Assembly (NCBI GenBank): GCA_023958095.1 | Contig: JAMLGJ010000014.1 | Location: 1 to 64,000 of the forward strand | DNA length: 64,000 nt | Origin: Microthrixaceae bacterium | GTDB taxonomy: Bacteria > Actinomycetota > Acidimicrobiia > Acidimicrobiales > Microtrichaceae | Direction of reading: 5' to 3' | Part shown: positions 17,786 through 25,479 of the stretch, in pieces | How the letters are laid out: the number at the start of each line of letters is the position of its first letter | How positions within the stretch are numbered: the first letter of the stretch is position 1 | Notes under the pieces: generated by a model | Told to the model about the DNA's origin: nothing | What the model saw: only the letters and a program-made list of their open reading frames with translations | Database searches by the model: none | Program-made: the position numbers and the translations under genes

Positions 17786-18462
17786 CCCGACCCGAACCGG
17801 ACGACCAGCAAGCATCAGAGGCACTCGATGCATGGCTCGAAGCGGGACAACCGGAGGCGCGCTCACTCCCCTCGGCACGGGCCGAACAGATGCGCACCGT
17901 GCGCGAATCCCTTCGGTCCGGCGCCGCCGGCGACGAGGAGCTCGATGACCTCGTGGCGCGCACCATGGCCCGCTTCGATGCGGCCGGTGCGTCGGATGCG
18001 GCGCCTCCCGCCCGCGTGCCGCGACCCCGGCGTCGGCGCCCGGTTCCGGCTGCCCTGGCCGCCGCGGCAGCGGTGTTGGTGGTCGTGGCCGGCGTGGCGT
18101 TGCTGTCGAGGACCGCATCGGATGGCGGTGAGGAGAGTGCCGACTCGGCGGTTGCGACCGCGGAGGCCGACTCGGGCGGAGACGGCACCACGACGGCCCC
18201 CTCCGCCGAAATGCCGACGTCGAGCACCGTGCCGTTCAGCAACGACGCCGAGACAGGCTCCGGGGAGGCCCCTTCACTGGAAGCGGAGTCCGCCCCGACC
18301 GACGACGCACTGCCGGAGGCCGGCGCGCCGCACGGAGCACTCCCGGACGAGCCCGACCGGGAGGCCGACGGGGATCTCGCCGCGGGCAGCGAGGAGCGAT
18401 CTCCGTTCGCGGGCCTGCGCATGTCGGTGGTCGTCGACCTGCAGGGTGGTCGCAGCGGTTGA
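17782..18462 (+). CDS. Probable membrane anti-sigma factor
   Basis: 226 residues. The cytosolic part (1-85) is acidic then Arg-rich (PRPRRRRPVP), a single TM helix follows (about 88-109, AALAAAAAVLVVVAGVALLS), then an acidic Ser/Thr-rich outer region. No zinc-binding HxxxCxxC motif is visible. Assigned from its place: its ATG overlaps the sigM stop, as anti-sigma genes usually do and as Rv3912 does in mycobacteria. Sequence alone would not prove the role. Confidence 0.7.
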   Translation: MTRPEPDDQQASEALDAWLEAGQPEARSLPSARAEQMRTVRESLRSGAAGDEELDDLVARTMARFDAAGASDAAPPARVPRPRRRRPVPAALAAAAAVLVVVAGVALLSRTASDGGEESADSAVATAEADSGGDGTTTAPSAEMPTSSTVPFSNDAETGSGEAPSLEAESAPTDDALPEAGAPHGALPDEPDREADGDLAAGSEERSPFAGLRMSVVVDLQGGRSG

Positions 18463-18491
18463 GGCGCGAGCGGTCAGTTAGTGTCTTGGCC

Positions 18492-18839
18492 ATGGCAGCA
18501 TCCGAGGGCCAAGCCGGTCCGGCCGATCCCGAAGCCAAGGACCCCGACGCGCCGGAGTGGACACAACAGGTGACCGATCTCGTCACCGATTCGGTCGACA
18601 AGGTCCGCTCCCGGACCACCGGTCCCCTCCTGGGATTCGCACAGGGCATGGTCTACGCGGTGGTGGCCGCAGTGGTGGCCGTGCCGGTGCTCGTGGTGCT
18701 GTTCATCGGTTTCATACGGCTGTTCAACTGGGCGGTTCCCGGAGATGTGTGGATCGTCTACGCCATCCTCGCCGTGGTGCTGTGGATCGCGGGAGTGATC
18801 AGCTGGTCGCGCCGCGAGGACGCCGAACCGGGCACCTGA
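18492..18839 (+). CDS. Small membrane protein, two TM helices
   Basis: 115 residues. The N-terminal 45 are acidic and soluble, then two TM helices (about 52-76 and 84-104) and a short charged tail SRREDAEPGT. It belongs to no family I recognise. ATG 18492 has TAGTGT 7 nt upstream (18479-18484), suggesting a leaderless start and a promoter separate from the sigM operon, although only 29 bp separate it from the anti-sigma gene. Unknown function. Confidence 0.7.
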   Translation: MAASEGQAGPADPEAKDPDAPEWTQQVTDLVTDSVDKVRSRTTGPLLGFAQGMVYAVVAAVVAVPVLVVLFIGFIRLFNWAVPGDVWIVYAILAVVLWIAGVISWSRREDAEPGT

Positions 18840-18971
18840 TGCCGGCGCCCGTGGAGTCCTCGCCACCGACGATCCGGTCGGGTGGGGAATCCGTGGAAGC
18901 ACCTGGATGTTGTGACAGCGTGTCGCCAGAACCCAGCCGCCCTGCGCGCGGTCGTCCCCATGGAGAACCAA

Positions 18972-19931
18972 GTGAGTGAAGTGCACGACGTCGTGATCAT
19001 CGGTTCCGGCCCGGCCGGGCTGACCGCCGCCATCTACACCGCACGGGCGAACCTCTCCCCCGTGCTCATCGAGGGTGAACCCTCCTCCACGAGTGACCAA
19101 CCCGGGGGCCAACTCATGTTGACCACGGAGGTCGAGAACTTTCCCGGGTTCCCCGAGGGCATCCAGGGCCCGGACCTGATGACCGCGTTCCGGGAACAGG
19201 CGGAGCGCTTCGGCACCACCATCCGCACCGAGAAGGTGTCACGGGTCGACTTCTCGGAGCGTCCGTTCCGCATCTGGGTGGGTGGCAGTTCCGGTGAACC
19301 GGACTACGTCGCGCGTGCTGTGATCGTGGCAACCGGTGCGAGGGCACTGATGCTGGGTCTCGAGGCGGAACAGCGCCTGCTCGGACACGGCGTGTCGACC
19401 TGCGCGACGTGCGACGGTTTCTTCTTCCGGGACCAGCACATCTGCGTGGTCGGCGGTGGCGACTCGGCCATGGAGGAGGCCAACTTCCTCAGTCGCTTCG
19501 CCTCCAAGGTCACCGTCATCCATCGACGGGACGAGTTGCGCGCGTCGAAGATCATGGCCGACCGTGCCATGGCCAACCCGAAGATCGAGTTCCTCTGGAA
19601 CTCCACGGTTCTCGACGTGCTCGGTGAATCGAAGGTCGAGGGCGTGCGGGTCCGTGACACCGTCACCGGTGAGGAATCCACCCACCCCTTCACCGGGTTG
19701 TTCGTGGCGATCGGCCACCAGCCGAACACCGACCTGTTCAAGGGCCAGCTGGAACTGCACGACAACGGCTACCTCGTGACCACCGGGAACCGCTCGACCA
19801 CGAGCGTCGAGGGTGTGTTCGCGTGCGGTGACGTGCAGGACGACTGGTACCGTCAGGCGATCACCGCCGCAGGCAGTGGATGCATGGCAGCCATCGATGC
19901 AGAGCGTTGGCTCGAGACCCAGGGCCACTGA
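18972..19931 (+). CDS. trxB: Thioredoxin reductase
   Basis: NADPH- and FAD-dependent enzyme that reduces thioredoxin. 319 residues: FAD-binding VVIIGSGPAGLTAA, redox-active CATC (Cys 144 and 147), the NADPH-binding VVGGGDSAMEEA, and the C-terminal VFACGDVQDDWYRQAITAAG. GTG 18972 is chosen because GGAG sits 6 nt upstream; ATG 18960 is an in-frame alternative adding four residues. Followed by trxA after 61 bp. The trxB-trxA-cwlM order is the mycobacterial one. Confidence 0.96.
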   Translation: MSEVHDVVIIGSGPAGLTAAIYTARANLSPVLIEGEPSSTSDQPGGQLMLTTEVENFPGFPEGIQGPDLMTAFREQAERFGTTIRTEKVSRVDFSERPFRIWVGGSSGEPDYVARAVIVATGARALMLGLEAEQRLLGHGVSTCATCDGFFFRDQHICVVGGGDSAMEEANFLSRFASKVTVIHRRDELRASKIMADRAMANPKIEFLWNSTVLDVLGESKVEGVRVRDTVTGEESTHPFTGLFVAIGHQPNTDLFKGQLELHDNGYLVTTGNRSTTSVEGVFACGDVQDDWYRQAITAAGSGCMAAIDAERWLETQGH

Positions 19932-19992
19932 CCGCTCGAACAGGAACGCGTCGAGCGACGCTTTCCACCCGACGATCCGCCGGAGGACCCGC

Positions 19993-20316
19993 ATGGCACA
20001 ACTGACCGAACTCACCGCCGACACCTTCTCGGAAACCGTGAACGGCGCGCAGGAAGCCGTCGTGGTGGATTTCTGGGCCGAATGGTGCGGCCCCTGCAAG
20101 AAGATCGCTCCGATCCTCGAGGAGATCGCCGACGAGCACCAGGGAAAGCTCCGGGTGACCAAACTCGACGTGGAGGCACATCCTTCGGTCGCCCAACAAT
20201 ATGGAGTGATGGCGATCCCTACATTGATCGTTTTCAAAGATGGTCAAGAGGTGGTCCGGGTCACGGGGAGCAAGGGCAAGGCACAGCTTCTCGACGACTT
20301 CGCACCGGTGTTGTGA
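19993..20316 (+). CDS. trxA: Thioredoxin
   Basis: Small disulfide reductase of the cytosol, reduced by TrxB next door. 107 residues with the active site WCGPC (Cys 32 and 35), cis-Pro in MAIPTLIVFKDGQ, and normal length. SD GGAGG (19982-19986) lies 6 nt before ATG 19993. Confidence 0.97.
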   Translation: MAQLTELTADTFSETVNGAQEAVVVDFWAEWCGPCKKIAPILEEIADEHQGKLRVTKLDVEAHPSVAQQYGVMAIPTLIVFKDGQEVVRVTGSKGKAQLLDDFAPVL

Positions 20317-20344
20317 TCACCGGCCCGCTGCACGCCAGAGCGGT

Positions 20345-21328
20345 ATGACCGACTCCACCGCCCCCGGTTCGACGCGGGTCCACCCGACGCTGGCCCACGG
20401 ACAGCACAGCCGGGACGTCGGAGAGCTCCGGCGACGGCTGGCCCTGCTCGGACACGTGACCGATCCCGACCCGCGTGACACCTTCGGCGATGCCACCTGC
20501 GCAGCCGTGAAGGAGTTCCAGGATGCACGCGGCCTCGATCCGACGGGCGTGTGCGACGCTGCCACGTGGTCGGCGCTCGTGGAGTCCGAGCACCAGCTCG
20601 GTGACAGGCTCCTGTGCCTGCGCACCCCGATGGTGCGGGGCGAGGACGTAGCCGACCTCCAGCTCAGGCTGGGCACGCTCGGATTCGACTCGGGACGTGT
20701 CGACGGGATCTTCGGCCCCGCCACCCAATCGGCGGTGGGAGAGTTCCAGCGCAATGCGGGCATCGTTTTCGATCAGGTGTGCGGACCCGACACCGTGGCG
20801 GCGCTGAGACGCCTCGAAGGACGCGCCGGCAGCTCGACCATCGCGTCGGTGCGCGAGCGCATGACGGTCCGCTCGACCCGCATCGACATGTCGGACCTGC
20901 GTGTCGTGGTCGGCGCCGCGCACGAGGCCGACCTACTCAGTGGACGCCTCGCCGCCCGGCTGAGCAGCATCTGTGGCGACGTGGCGCTGGCCGAGGGCGA
21001 CGCATCGCTGCAGGCCCGCACCGCCAACGACTTCGACGCAGACCTGTTCGTGGGCATCGAGTTCACCGATTCCGACGAGATCGAGGCCAGGTTCTTCTCC
21101 GTGCCCGGCTTCGAGTCCTATGGCGGACGCGCGTTGGCCGAGGCAATGGTGCGGCACCTGCCGGCAACCGGCCTCGTGGTCGCACGCGGCATGAGGCTGC
21201 CGATCCTGCGCGAGACGCGGGCCCCTGCGGTGTCGCTGCGACTCGGTCACGGCCTGGGTGCACCCCAGCACCGCGAACTGCTCGTGGAATCGCTCGTACG
21301 GGCGATCTCACACTGGCGCGACACCTGA
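20345..21328 (+). CDS. cwlM: CwlM-like peptidoglycan-synthesis regulator (degenerate amidase)
   Basis: 327 residues: two peptidoglycan-binding repeats (about 20-78 and 97-155, the latter with GRVDGIFGPATQSAVGEFQ) and an amidase_3-like fold (184-327). In M. tuberculosis CwlM is phosphorylated by PknB and stimulates MurA. Here the amidase zinc site looks lost: the GHGG loop is missing, the SIHAN-type His is replaced (FVGIEF), and the C-terminal catalytic Glu strand reads SLRLGHG. This fits a regulatory rather than enzymatic role. It follows trxA by 28 bp, the same order as in mycobacteria. Position and domains make the orthology strong; loss of activity is inferred. Confidence 0.87.
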   Translation: MTDSTAPGSTRVHPTLAHGQHSRDVGELRRRLALLGHVTDPDPRDTFGDATCAAVKEFQDARGLDPTGVCDAATWSALVESEHQLGDRLLCLRTPMVRGEDVADLQLRLGTLGFDSGRVDGIFGPATQSAVGEFQRNAGIVFDQVCGPDTVAALRRLEGRAGSSTIASVRERMTVRSTRIDMSDLRVVVGAAHEADLLSGRLAARLSSICGDVALAEGDASLQARTANDFDADLFVGIEFTDSDEIEARFFSVPGFESYGGRALAEAMVRHLPATGLVVARGMRLPILRETRAPAVSLRLGHGLGAPQHRELLVESLVRAISHWRDT

Positions 21329-21356
21329 CGAGGCAGACGCACGACACCCTGAAGCA

Positions 21357-21476
21357 ACCTCGAGCCGTGGTCGAGGTGACCGGCGGTCGGGCTGTGCCTC
21401 CACCGGAGGTTTGCGGATTCCCACAGGGTTATCCCCCGCTGTGGAAATCTCATGCGAAGCTTCACGCGAAAGCTTC
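21357..21476. terminator. Cluster of inverted repeats between convergent cwlM and parB
   Basis: The 157-bp gap between the two convergent genes holds four perfect stems: ACCTCGA/TCGAGGT (21357-21377), CCTCC/GGAGG (21397-21409), CCACAG/CTGTGG (21421-21444) and GAAGCTT/AAGCTTC (21456-21476). A likely bidirectional termination zone, though without T-runs. TTATCCCCC at 21429 resembles a DnaA box but has two mismatches. Confidence 0.5.
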
Positions 21477-21485
21477 TGTGGAGCC

Positions 21486-22424
21486 TCAGGTGCCGGGAAT
21501 CATCCTGCGGTAGATGCGCTCGAGATCCTCGAGGTCGGCGAACTCGATCGTGACCTTGCCCCGCTTGGCGGACATGGAGATCGCCACGCGTGTGTCCAGA
21601 TGATCGGCGAGAAGCTGCTCCAACTCGATGAGTCCCGGCTGGCGGAGCTTCGGACGGCCCCCGTTGTCGCCTCCCTCGTCGGCCCCGTTCGGTACTTCGT
21701 CGCCGGGCTCACTCGGCTGGTCCGGAATCCCGCCCTCGAGGCGCTCGCGCTCCCGAATCAGGTCCTCCAGTTGGCGTACGGTCAGGTTCTCACGGACAGC
21801 TCGCTTCGCGAGCGCCTCCTGATAGGCACGATCCGGGTGGGACAGCAGCACCTTGGCATGTCCGGCACTGAGCAGCCCCTCACCGACGAGTTTCTGCACT
21901 CCCGGAGTGAGTTGGAAGAGCCTCAGAAGGTTCGCGACCGCACTGCGGCTCCGGCCCACGCGTTCCGCCACGCGTTCCTGGGTGTAGCCGAACTCCTCGA
22001 CCAGCCTCTGGTAGGCGGCGGCCTCCTCCATCGGGTTGAGGTCGCGTCGGTGCAGGTTCTCGACCAACGCCTCCTCGAGTGACAGGGCCCCCTCGGCGCT
22101 GCGGACCACCACGGGGACCCGGAGCAGGCCCGCTCGTTTGGCCGCCCTCAGGCGACGTTCACCAGCGATCAGCTCGTAGCCGCCCTCCACCTGCTTGACC
22201 AGCAGCGGCTGCAACACCCCCAGCTCCGCCATGCTGGCGGCGAGCTCGTCGAGGCTCTCCTCGTCGAAGTGCCTCCGCGGCTGGTTCGGGTTGGGCACGA
22301 CCAGATCGACCGAGACCTCGAGAAGACCGTCCCCAGCAGAGTCCTGGAGCTCGTCACCGCCCGGTTGCGGGCCGGGAGGGATGAGAGAGGTCAGTCCACG
22401 ACCCAGACCACCCTTACGCGACAC
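21486..22424 (-). CDS. parB: Chromosome partitioning protein ParB
   Basis: CTP-dependent clamp that loads at parS and organises the origin for segregation. 312 residues. It begins VSRKGGLGRGLTSLIP, then the ParB N-domain with NPNQPRRHFDEESLDELA, the CTP-binding GERRLRAAKRAG and ENLHRRDLNPMEEA, the helix-turn-helix (YTQERVAERVGRSRSAVANL) and a C-terminal dimerisation segment. GTG 22424 has SD AGGGAGG 6 nt upstream and overlaps the end of parA by 11 bp. Its targets, two parS sites, lie just beyond parA. Confidence 0.96.
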   Translation of the reverse strand: MSRKGGLGRGLTSLIPPGPQPGGDELQDSAGDGLLEVSVDLVVPNPNQPRRHFDEESLDELAASMAELGVLQPLLVKQVEGGYELIAGERRLRAAKRAGLLRVPVVVRSAEGALSLEEALVENLHRRDLNPMEEAAAYQRLVEEFGYTQERVAERVGRSRSAVANLLRLFQLTPGVQKLVGEGLLSAGHAKVLLSHPDRAYQEALAKRAVRENLTVRQLEDLIRERERLEGGIPDQPSEPGDEVPNGADEGGDNGGRPKLRQPGLIELEQLLADHLDTRVAISMSAKRGKVTIEFADLEDLERIYRRMIPGT

Positions 22425-23574
22425 CGCTGACCTCCCTGGCCAGTTCCCGGTAGGCCACCGCCCCACGCGAACTCGACGCGTAGGTGGTGATCGGCTGGCC
22501 GAACGACGGGGCCTCCGAGAGCTTCACATTCCTCGGGATCATGTTCCGGCACACGATCGTGCCGAAGTGGTCCCGTACCTCCTCGACGACCTGTTCGGCC
22601 AGTCTGGTGCGATTGTCGTACATGACCATGACTATGTGGGCTATGTGGAGTTCCGGGTTGAGGTTGTCCCGGATCAACTCGATGTTCCTGGTCAGCTGTG
22701 CAAGTCCTTCGAGCGCGTAGTACTCACACTGGATCGGAACCATCACCTCGTTCGCGGCGACCAGGCCATTCACGGTCAACAGACCCAGCGACGGGGGACA
22801 GTCGATCAGGATGTAGTCGTACTGGTCGGCGACCTCTTCCAGCGTCTTGGCGAGCTTCGATTCCCTGTTGAACGCCGAGACGAGCTCCACCTCGGCGCCG
22901 GCCAGGTCCAGGCTGGCGGGGGCGACGAACAGCCCCTTGACCTCGGTGGGCTCGATGCAGTCATCGATCGGCAGACCGCTCAGCATCACGTCGTACATCG
23001 TCTGGTCGAGCACCCGGTAGTTGATACCGAGACCAGTGGTCGCGTTTCCCTGTGGATCCAGGTCGACGATGAGCACCCTGTGGCCCAGTTCGGCCAGGGC
23101 TGCACCCATGTTGACCGTCGTGGTCGTCTTGCCCACGCCACCCTTCTGGTTGGCCACCGCGATGATCCTCGGAGAGGCCGTCTCCGCTTCCGGTGCCGTG
23201 ACCGTGCTCGTTCCCGCATCGGTGGAGCGCGAAGGCTCGGGAGCCGTCGGGCCCGATGAAGCGGAATCACCCCGCTGGGTTCGGGAAGGGTCGCCCGGGG
23301 CCTCGGCAGCGTGCCACCCGGGAGCAACTGGTTCGTCGGCCTCGACCAATGAACCGCCGTCCCCCGGGGTTCGCGGGGAGTCCTCGGTGCCGCCAGCAGG
23401 GTCGGTGCCTGCGGGCCGCTGATCCTCTGACGGGATCGGCGGAGTGGTGGAGATCCCGGGAGGAGTGGATCCGGTCTGGAGGCCCGGGCTCTCGGGAGTC
23501 GGCCCGGGATCGGATCCGAAGGGATTCGGCAAGGGAGCATCTCCTGCGGTGACGAGGGACACGAGCGCCTGCAA
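22414..23574 (-). CDS. parA: Chromosome partitioning ATPase ParA
   Basis: Walker-type ATPase that moves ParB-parS complexes. 386 residues as drawn. The ATPase begins at about residue 136 (PRIIAVANQKGGVGKTTTTV, deviant Walker A) and runs to the end, with IDCPPSLGLLTV (Walker B) and PIQCEYYALEG. Before it lies an unusual Pro/Ser/Glu/Asp-rich stretch of about 130 residues with no structure. The start is uncertain: TTG 23574 or GTG 23562, neither with a good SD. No in-frame ATG lies before the ATPase, so the extension is likely real. Confidence 0.94.
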   Translation of the reverse strand: MQALVSLVTAGDAPLPNPFGSDPGPTPESPGLQTGSTPPGISTTPPIPSEDQRPAGTDPAGGTEDSPRTPGDGGSLVEADEPVAPGWHAAEAPGDPSRTQRGDSASSGPTAPEPSRSTDAGTSTVTAPEAETASPRIIAVANQKGGVGKTTTTVNMGAALAELGHRVLIVDLDPQGNATTGLGINYRVLDQTMYDVMLSGLPIDDCIEPTEVKGLFVAPASLDLAGAEVELVSAFNRESKLAKTLEEVADQYDYILIDCPPSLGLLTVNGLVAANEVMVPIQCEYYALEGLAQLTRNIELIRDNLNPELHIAHIVMVMYDNRTRLAEQVVEEVRDHFGTIVCRNMIPRNVKLSEAPSFGQPITTYASSSRGAVAYRELAREVSGVA

Positions 23575-23654
23575 GCGCGGGTCACATCCTTCCCGGTGGG
23601 CCCGTTCAGGTCAAGCCTTTCGGTGCCATCATCGCCCGGGACCTCGCAGAGCGG

Positions 23655-23674
23655 ATTGTTCCACGTGGAACAAT
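23655..23674. promoter_or_regulatory. parS site 1
   Basis: Perfect 20-bp palindrome ATTGTTCCACGTGGAACAAT. The core TGTTCCACGTGGAACA is the universal parS sequence bound by ParB. It lies 80 bp upstream of parA, in the 269-bp gap before rsmG that contains no gene. Confidence 0.95.
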
Positions 23675-23793
23675 CCACAGCCCCTCCCGTTCGCACAACC
23701 AGGAGAAGGCTCCAAGGGCCCGGTTGACCGCGAACGCCGGAATCCCTCCTTCCCGGGGGCGGGTCACCAGCAGAACCACTGCCGGACCGGGAC

Positions 23794-23809
23794 TGTTCCA
23801 CGTGGAACA
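23794..23809. promoter_or_regulatory. parS site 2
   Basis: TGTTCCACGTGGAACA, identical to the core of site 1, 137 bp away in the same parA-rsmG gap and about 4 kb from dnaA. Two clustered sites next to the origin mark the centromere region. Confidence 0.95.
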
Positions 23810-23843
23810 ATCGAGCCCGACAGGGGCGCCCGATGTGCCGGAA

Positions 23844-24500
23844 TCAGAAGGCCGGTCTCCTCGATGGTATGCCCGGCCGCCGGGGTATCCGCTCAGGACA
23901 GGATCCGACAGCCCTGAGCACTGCGTAGTGGCCACTCGACCGTGCATGACGGCCTTCCACGTGCCAGCCCATCGCCTCGAGAGGTCCCCCGGGCCATCGG
24001 GCACCATCGCCATCGGGAGGCTCGCTCACGACCAGCAGCCCACCATCGCGGAGGAATCGTCGAGCACACTCGGCAACCACCGCCGGAACGGCGAACGAGC
24101 GCGCGACCACGACGTCGAACGCAGCGTCGTGGACCGGCTCCCTGGACAGTTCCTCCGCACGCCCCCAGAGAACCCGCACCCGATCGGGCAGTTCCGGTTG
24201 GACGACACCGAGACGTTCGACGGACTCCTCGAGGAAGCGGGTGCGACGTCTGGCCGAATCGATGAGCACGACCGCCAGATCAGTTCGCGTCGCTGCCAGC
24301 GGTAGGCCGGGCAGGCCGGCTCCGCTTCCGAGATCAGCCACGCGCGACCGAGGTGGCAGCCACTCGGCGAAGCCCCGGGCGTGCTCGATGTGTTGGCTCG
24401 GCTCACCCCTGCCGATCAGCGAACGTTGCCTTGCGCGAACCAGTACGTCCTCGAGGGCGTCGTGCACATAGCCGTTCCCGCTCGGTTCCACGTTCCTCAC
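23844..24500 (-). CDS. rsmG: 16S rRNA (guanine-N7) methyltransferase RsmG
   Basis: Methylates G527 of 16S rRNA (old name gidB). About 218 residues. Hallmarks: RVADLGSGAGLPGLPLA (AdoMet motif I) and DVVVARSFAVPAVVAECARR. The open frame is longer, but GTG 24500 lies just after khpB ends (24529); GTG 24491 and GTG 24470 are alternatives. It lies between khpB and parA as in most actinobacteria. Confidence 0.92.
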   Translation of the reverse strand: MRNVEPSGNGYVHDALEDVLVRARQRSLIGRGEPSQHIEHARGFAEWLPPRSRVADLGSGAGLPGLPLAATRTDLAVVLIDSARRRTRFLEESVERLGVVQPELPDRVRVLWGRAEELSREPVHDAAFDVVVARSFAVPAVVAECARRFLRDGGLLVVSEPPDGDGARWPGGPLEAMGWHVEGRHARSSGHYAVLRAVGSCPERIPRRPGIPSRRPAF

Positions 24501-24528
24501 CGGGTCCGCCGGATCCCGACGGTTCGGC

Positions 24529-25437
24529 TCAGTTGCTCCGCAACACCACGCGGCGGCGGGGATCCTCGCCGACGGACTCTGTGGCCACTCCGTCGATGTC
24601 GGCCACCACGTCATGGACGATCTTGCGGTCGGCGCGCGACATCACCTCGAAGATGACCTCCTCGCCGCTCTCGCTCACCTGGGATGCCTCGTCGCGGACG
24701 AACTTCTCGAGCGCCTCGGCCCGATCACGGCGTGCGGAGGACACATCCAGCACGACCTTGCCGTACTCACGACCGTCCGCCTGGCGCTGGATCGCATTGC
24801 GGCAGACCTCCTGGATGGCATCGAGTGTGTTGAGTCCGGGTCCCATCAACAACCCCAACTGGTCACCCTCGATCTCGAAGCTCAACAGTCCGTCTTCGTC
24901 GAGCTCACTGCTCACGGTTCCCGACAATCCCATGGACTCGAGCAGGCCGTTCAGGAACTCCTCACCCACTGCACGCTGTTCGGCCTCCGGCATCGGTTCG
25001 CGGTCGGCCTTGGCCGGGCGCTTCGCACCCTTGGACTGGCCATCGTTCGCCCGATTGCCGTTCGCCTGGTCGCGCTTGGCCGGCGCCTGGTCGCCACGAC
25101 CCGAGGATCCCTGCTTCTTCGAGGACCTGGCTTCCTGGGTCTTGTCACCCTCGGGGGCGCCTCCGTTGCCGCTCTTGCGCCCCCCGCCCTGCGAGCGGTC
25201 GGCCGACGCGGAACCGGAGCGCTTCTTTCCCTTGCGGGCACGTTCACCCTTCGCCGGCGGTGCAGTCGGTCGGATCCGGGCCTTGACCCTTGCTTCCCCG
25301 CGTACCCGCCCGAACATCCCCTGGCGTGGCTCCTCCAGGACCTCGATCTCCGCTTCGCTCTCGTCGACCCCCAGTTGGTCGAGCGCCAGGGCCTTGGCGT
25401 CCTCGATCGACTTGCTCGTTGTCTCTACCCATTCCAT
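24529..25437 (-). CDS. khpB: RNA-binding protein KhpB (Jag/SpoIIIJ-associated)
   Basis: RNA-binding protein linked to cell-wall synthesis and division. 302 residues: Jag N-terminal domain (1-55, EVLEEPRQGMFGRVRGEARV), a long basic Lys/Gly/Ser/Gln-rich linker (60-150), a KH domain (about 160-225, LGLLMGPGLNTLDAIQEVCR) and R3H (SARRDRAEALEKFVRDEASQ onward). ATG 25437 is preferred over GTG 25443 because AGGAGG lies 9 nt before it. It follows yidC by 42 bp in the usual order. Confidence 0.93.
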   Translation of the reverse strand: MEWVETTSKSIEDAKALALDQLGVDESEAEIEVLEEPRQGMFGRVRGEARVKARIRPTAPPAKGERARKGKKRSGSASADRSQGGGRKSGNGGAPEGDKTQEARSSKKQGSSGRGDQAPAKRDQANGNRANDGQSKGAKRPAKADREPMPEAEQRAVGEEFLNGLLESMGLSGTVSSELDEDGLLSFEIEGDQLGLLMGPGLNTLDAIQEVCRNAIQRQADGREYGKVVLDVSSARRDRAEALEKFVRDEASQVSESGEEVIFEVMSRADRKIVHDVVADIDGVATESVGEDPRRRVVLRSN

Positions 25438-25479
25438 CGTCACTGACCTCCTGGTCTGTTCCTGCTGTGGGGGCGTTGC

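Noticed and set aside
23950-23965. Third parS site (CTTCCACGTGCCA)
   Set aside because: Only the central CCACGTG matches; flanks are not palindromic, and it lies inside rsmG.
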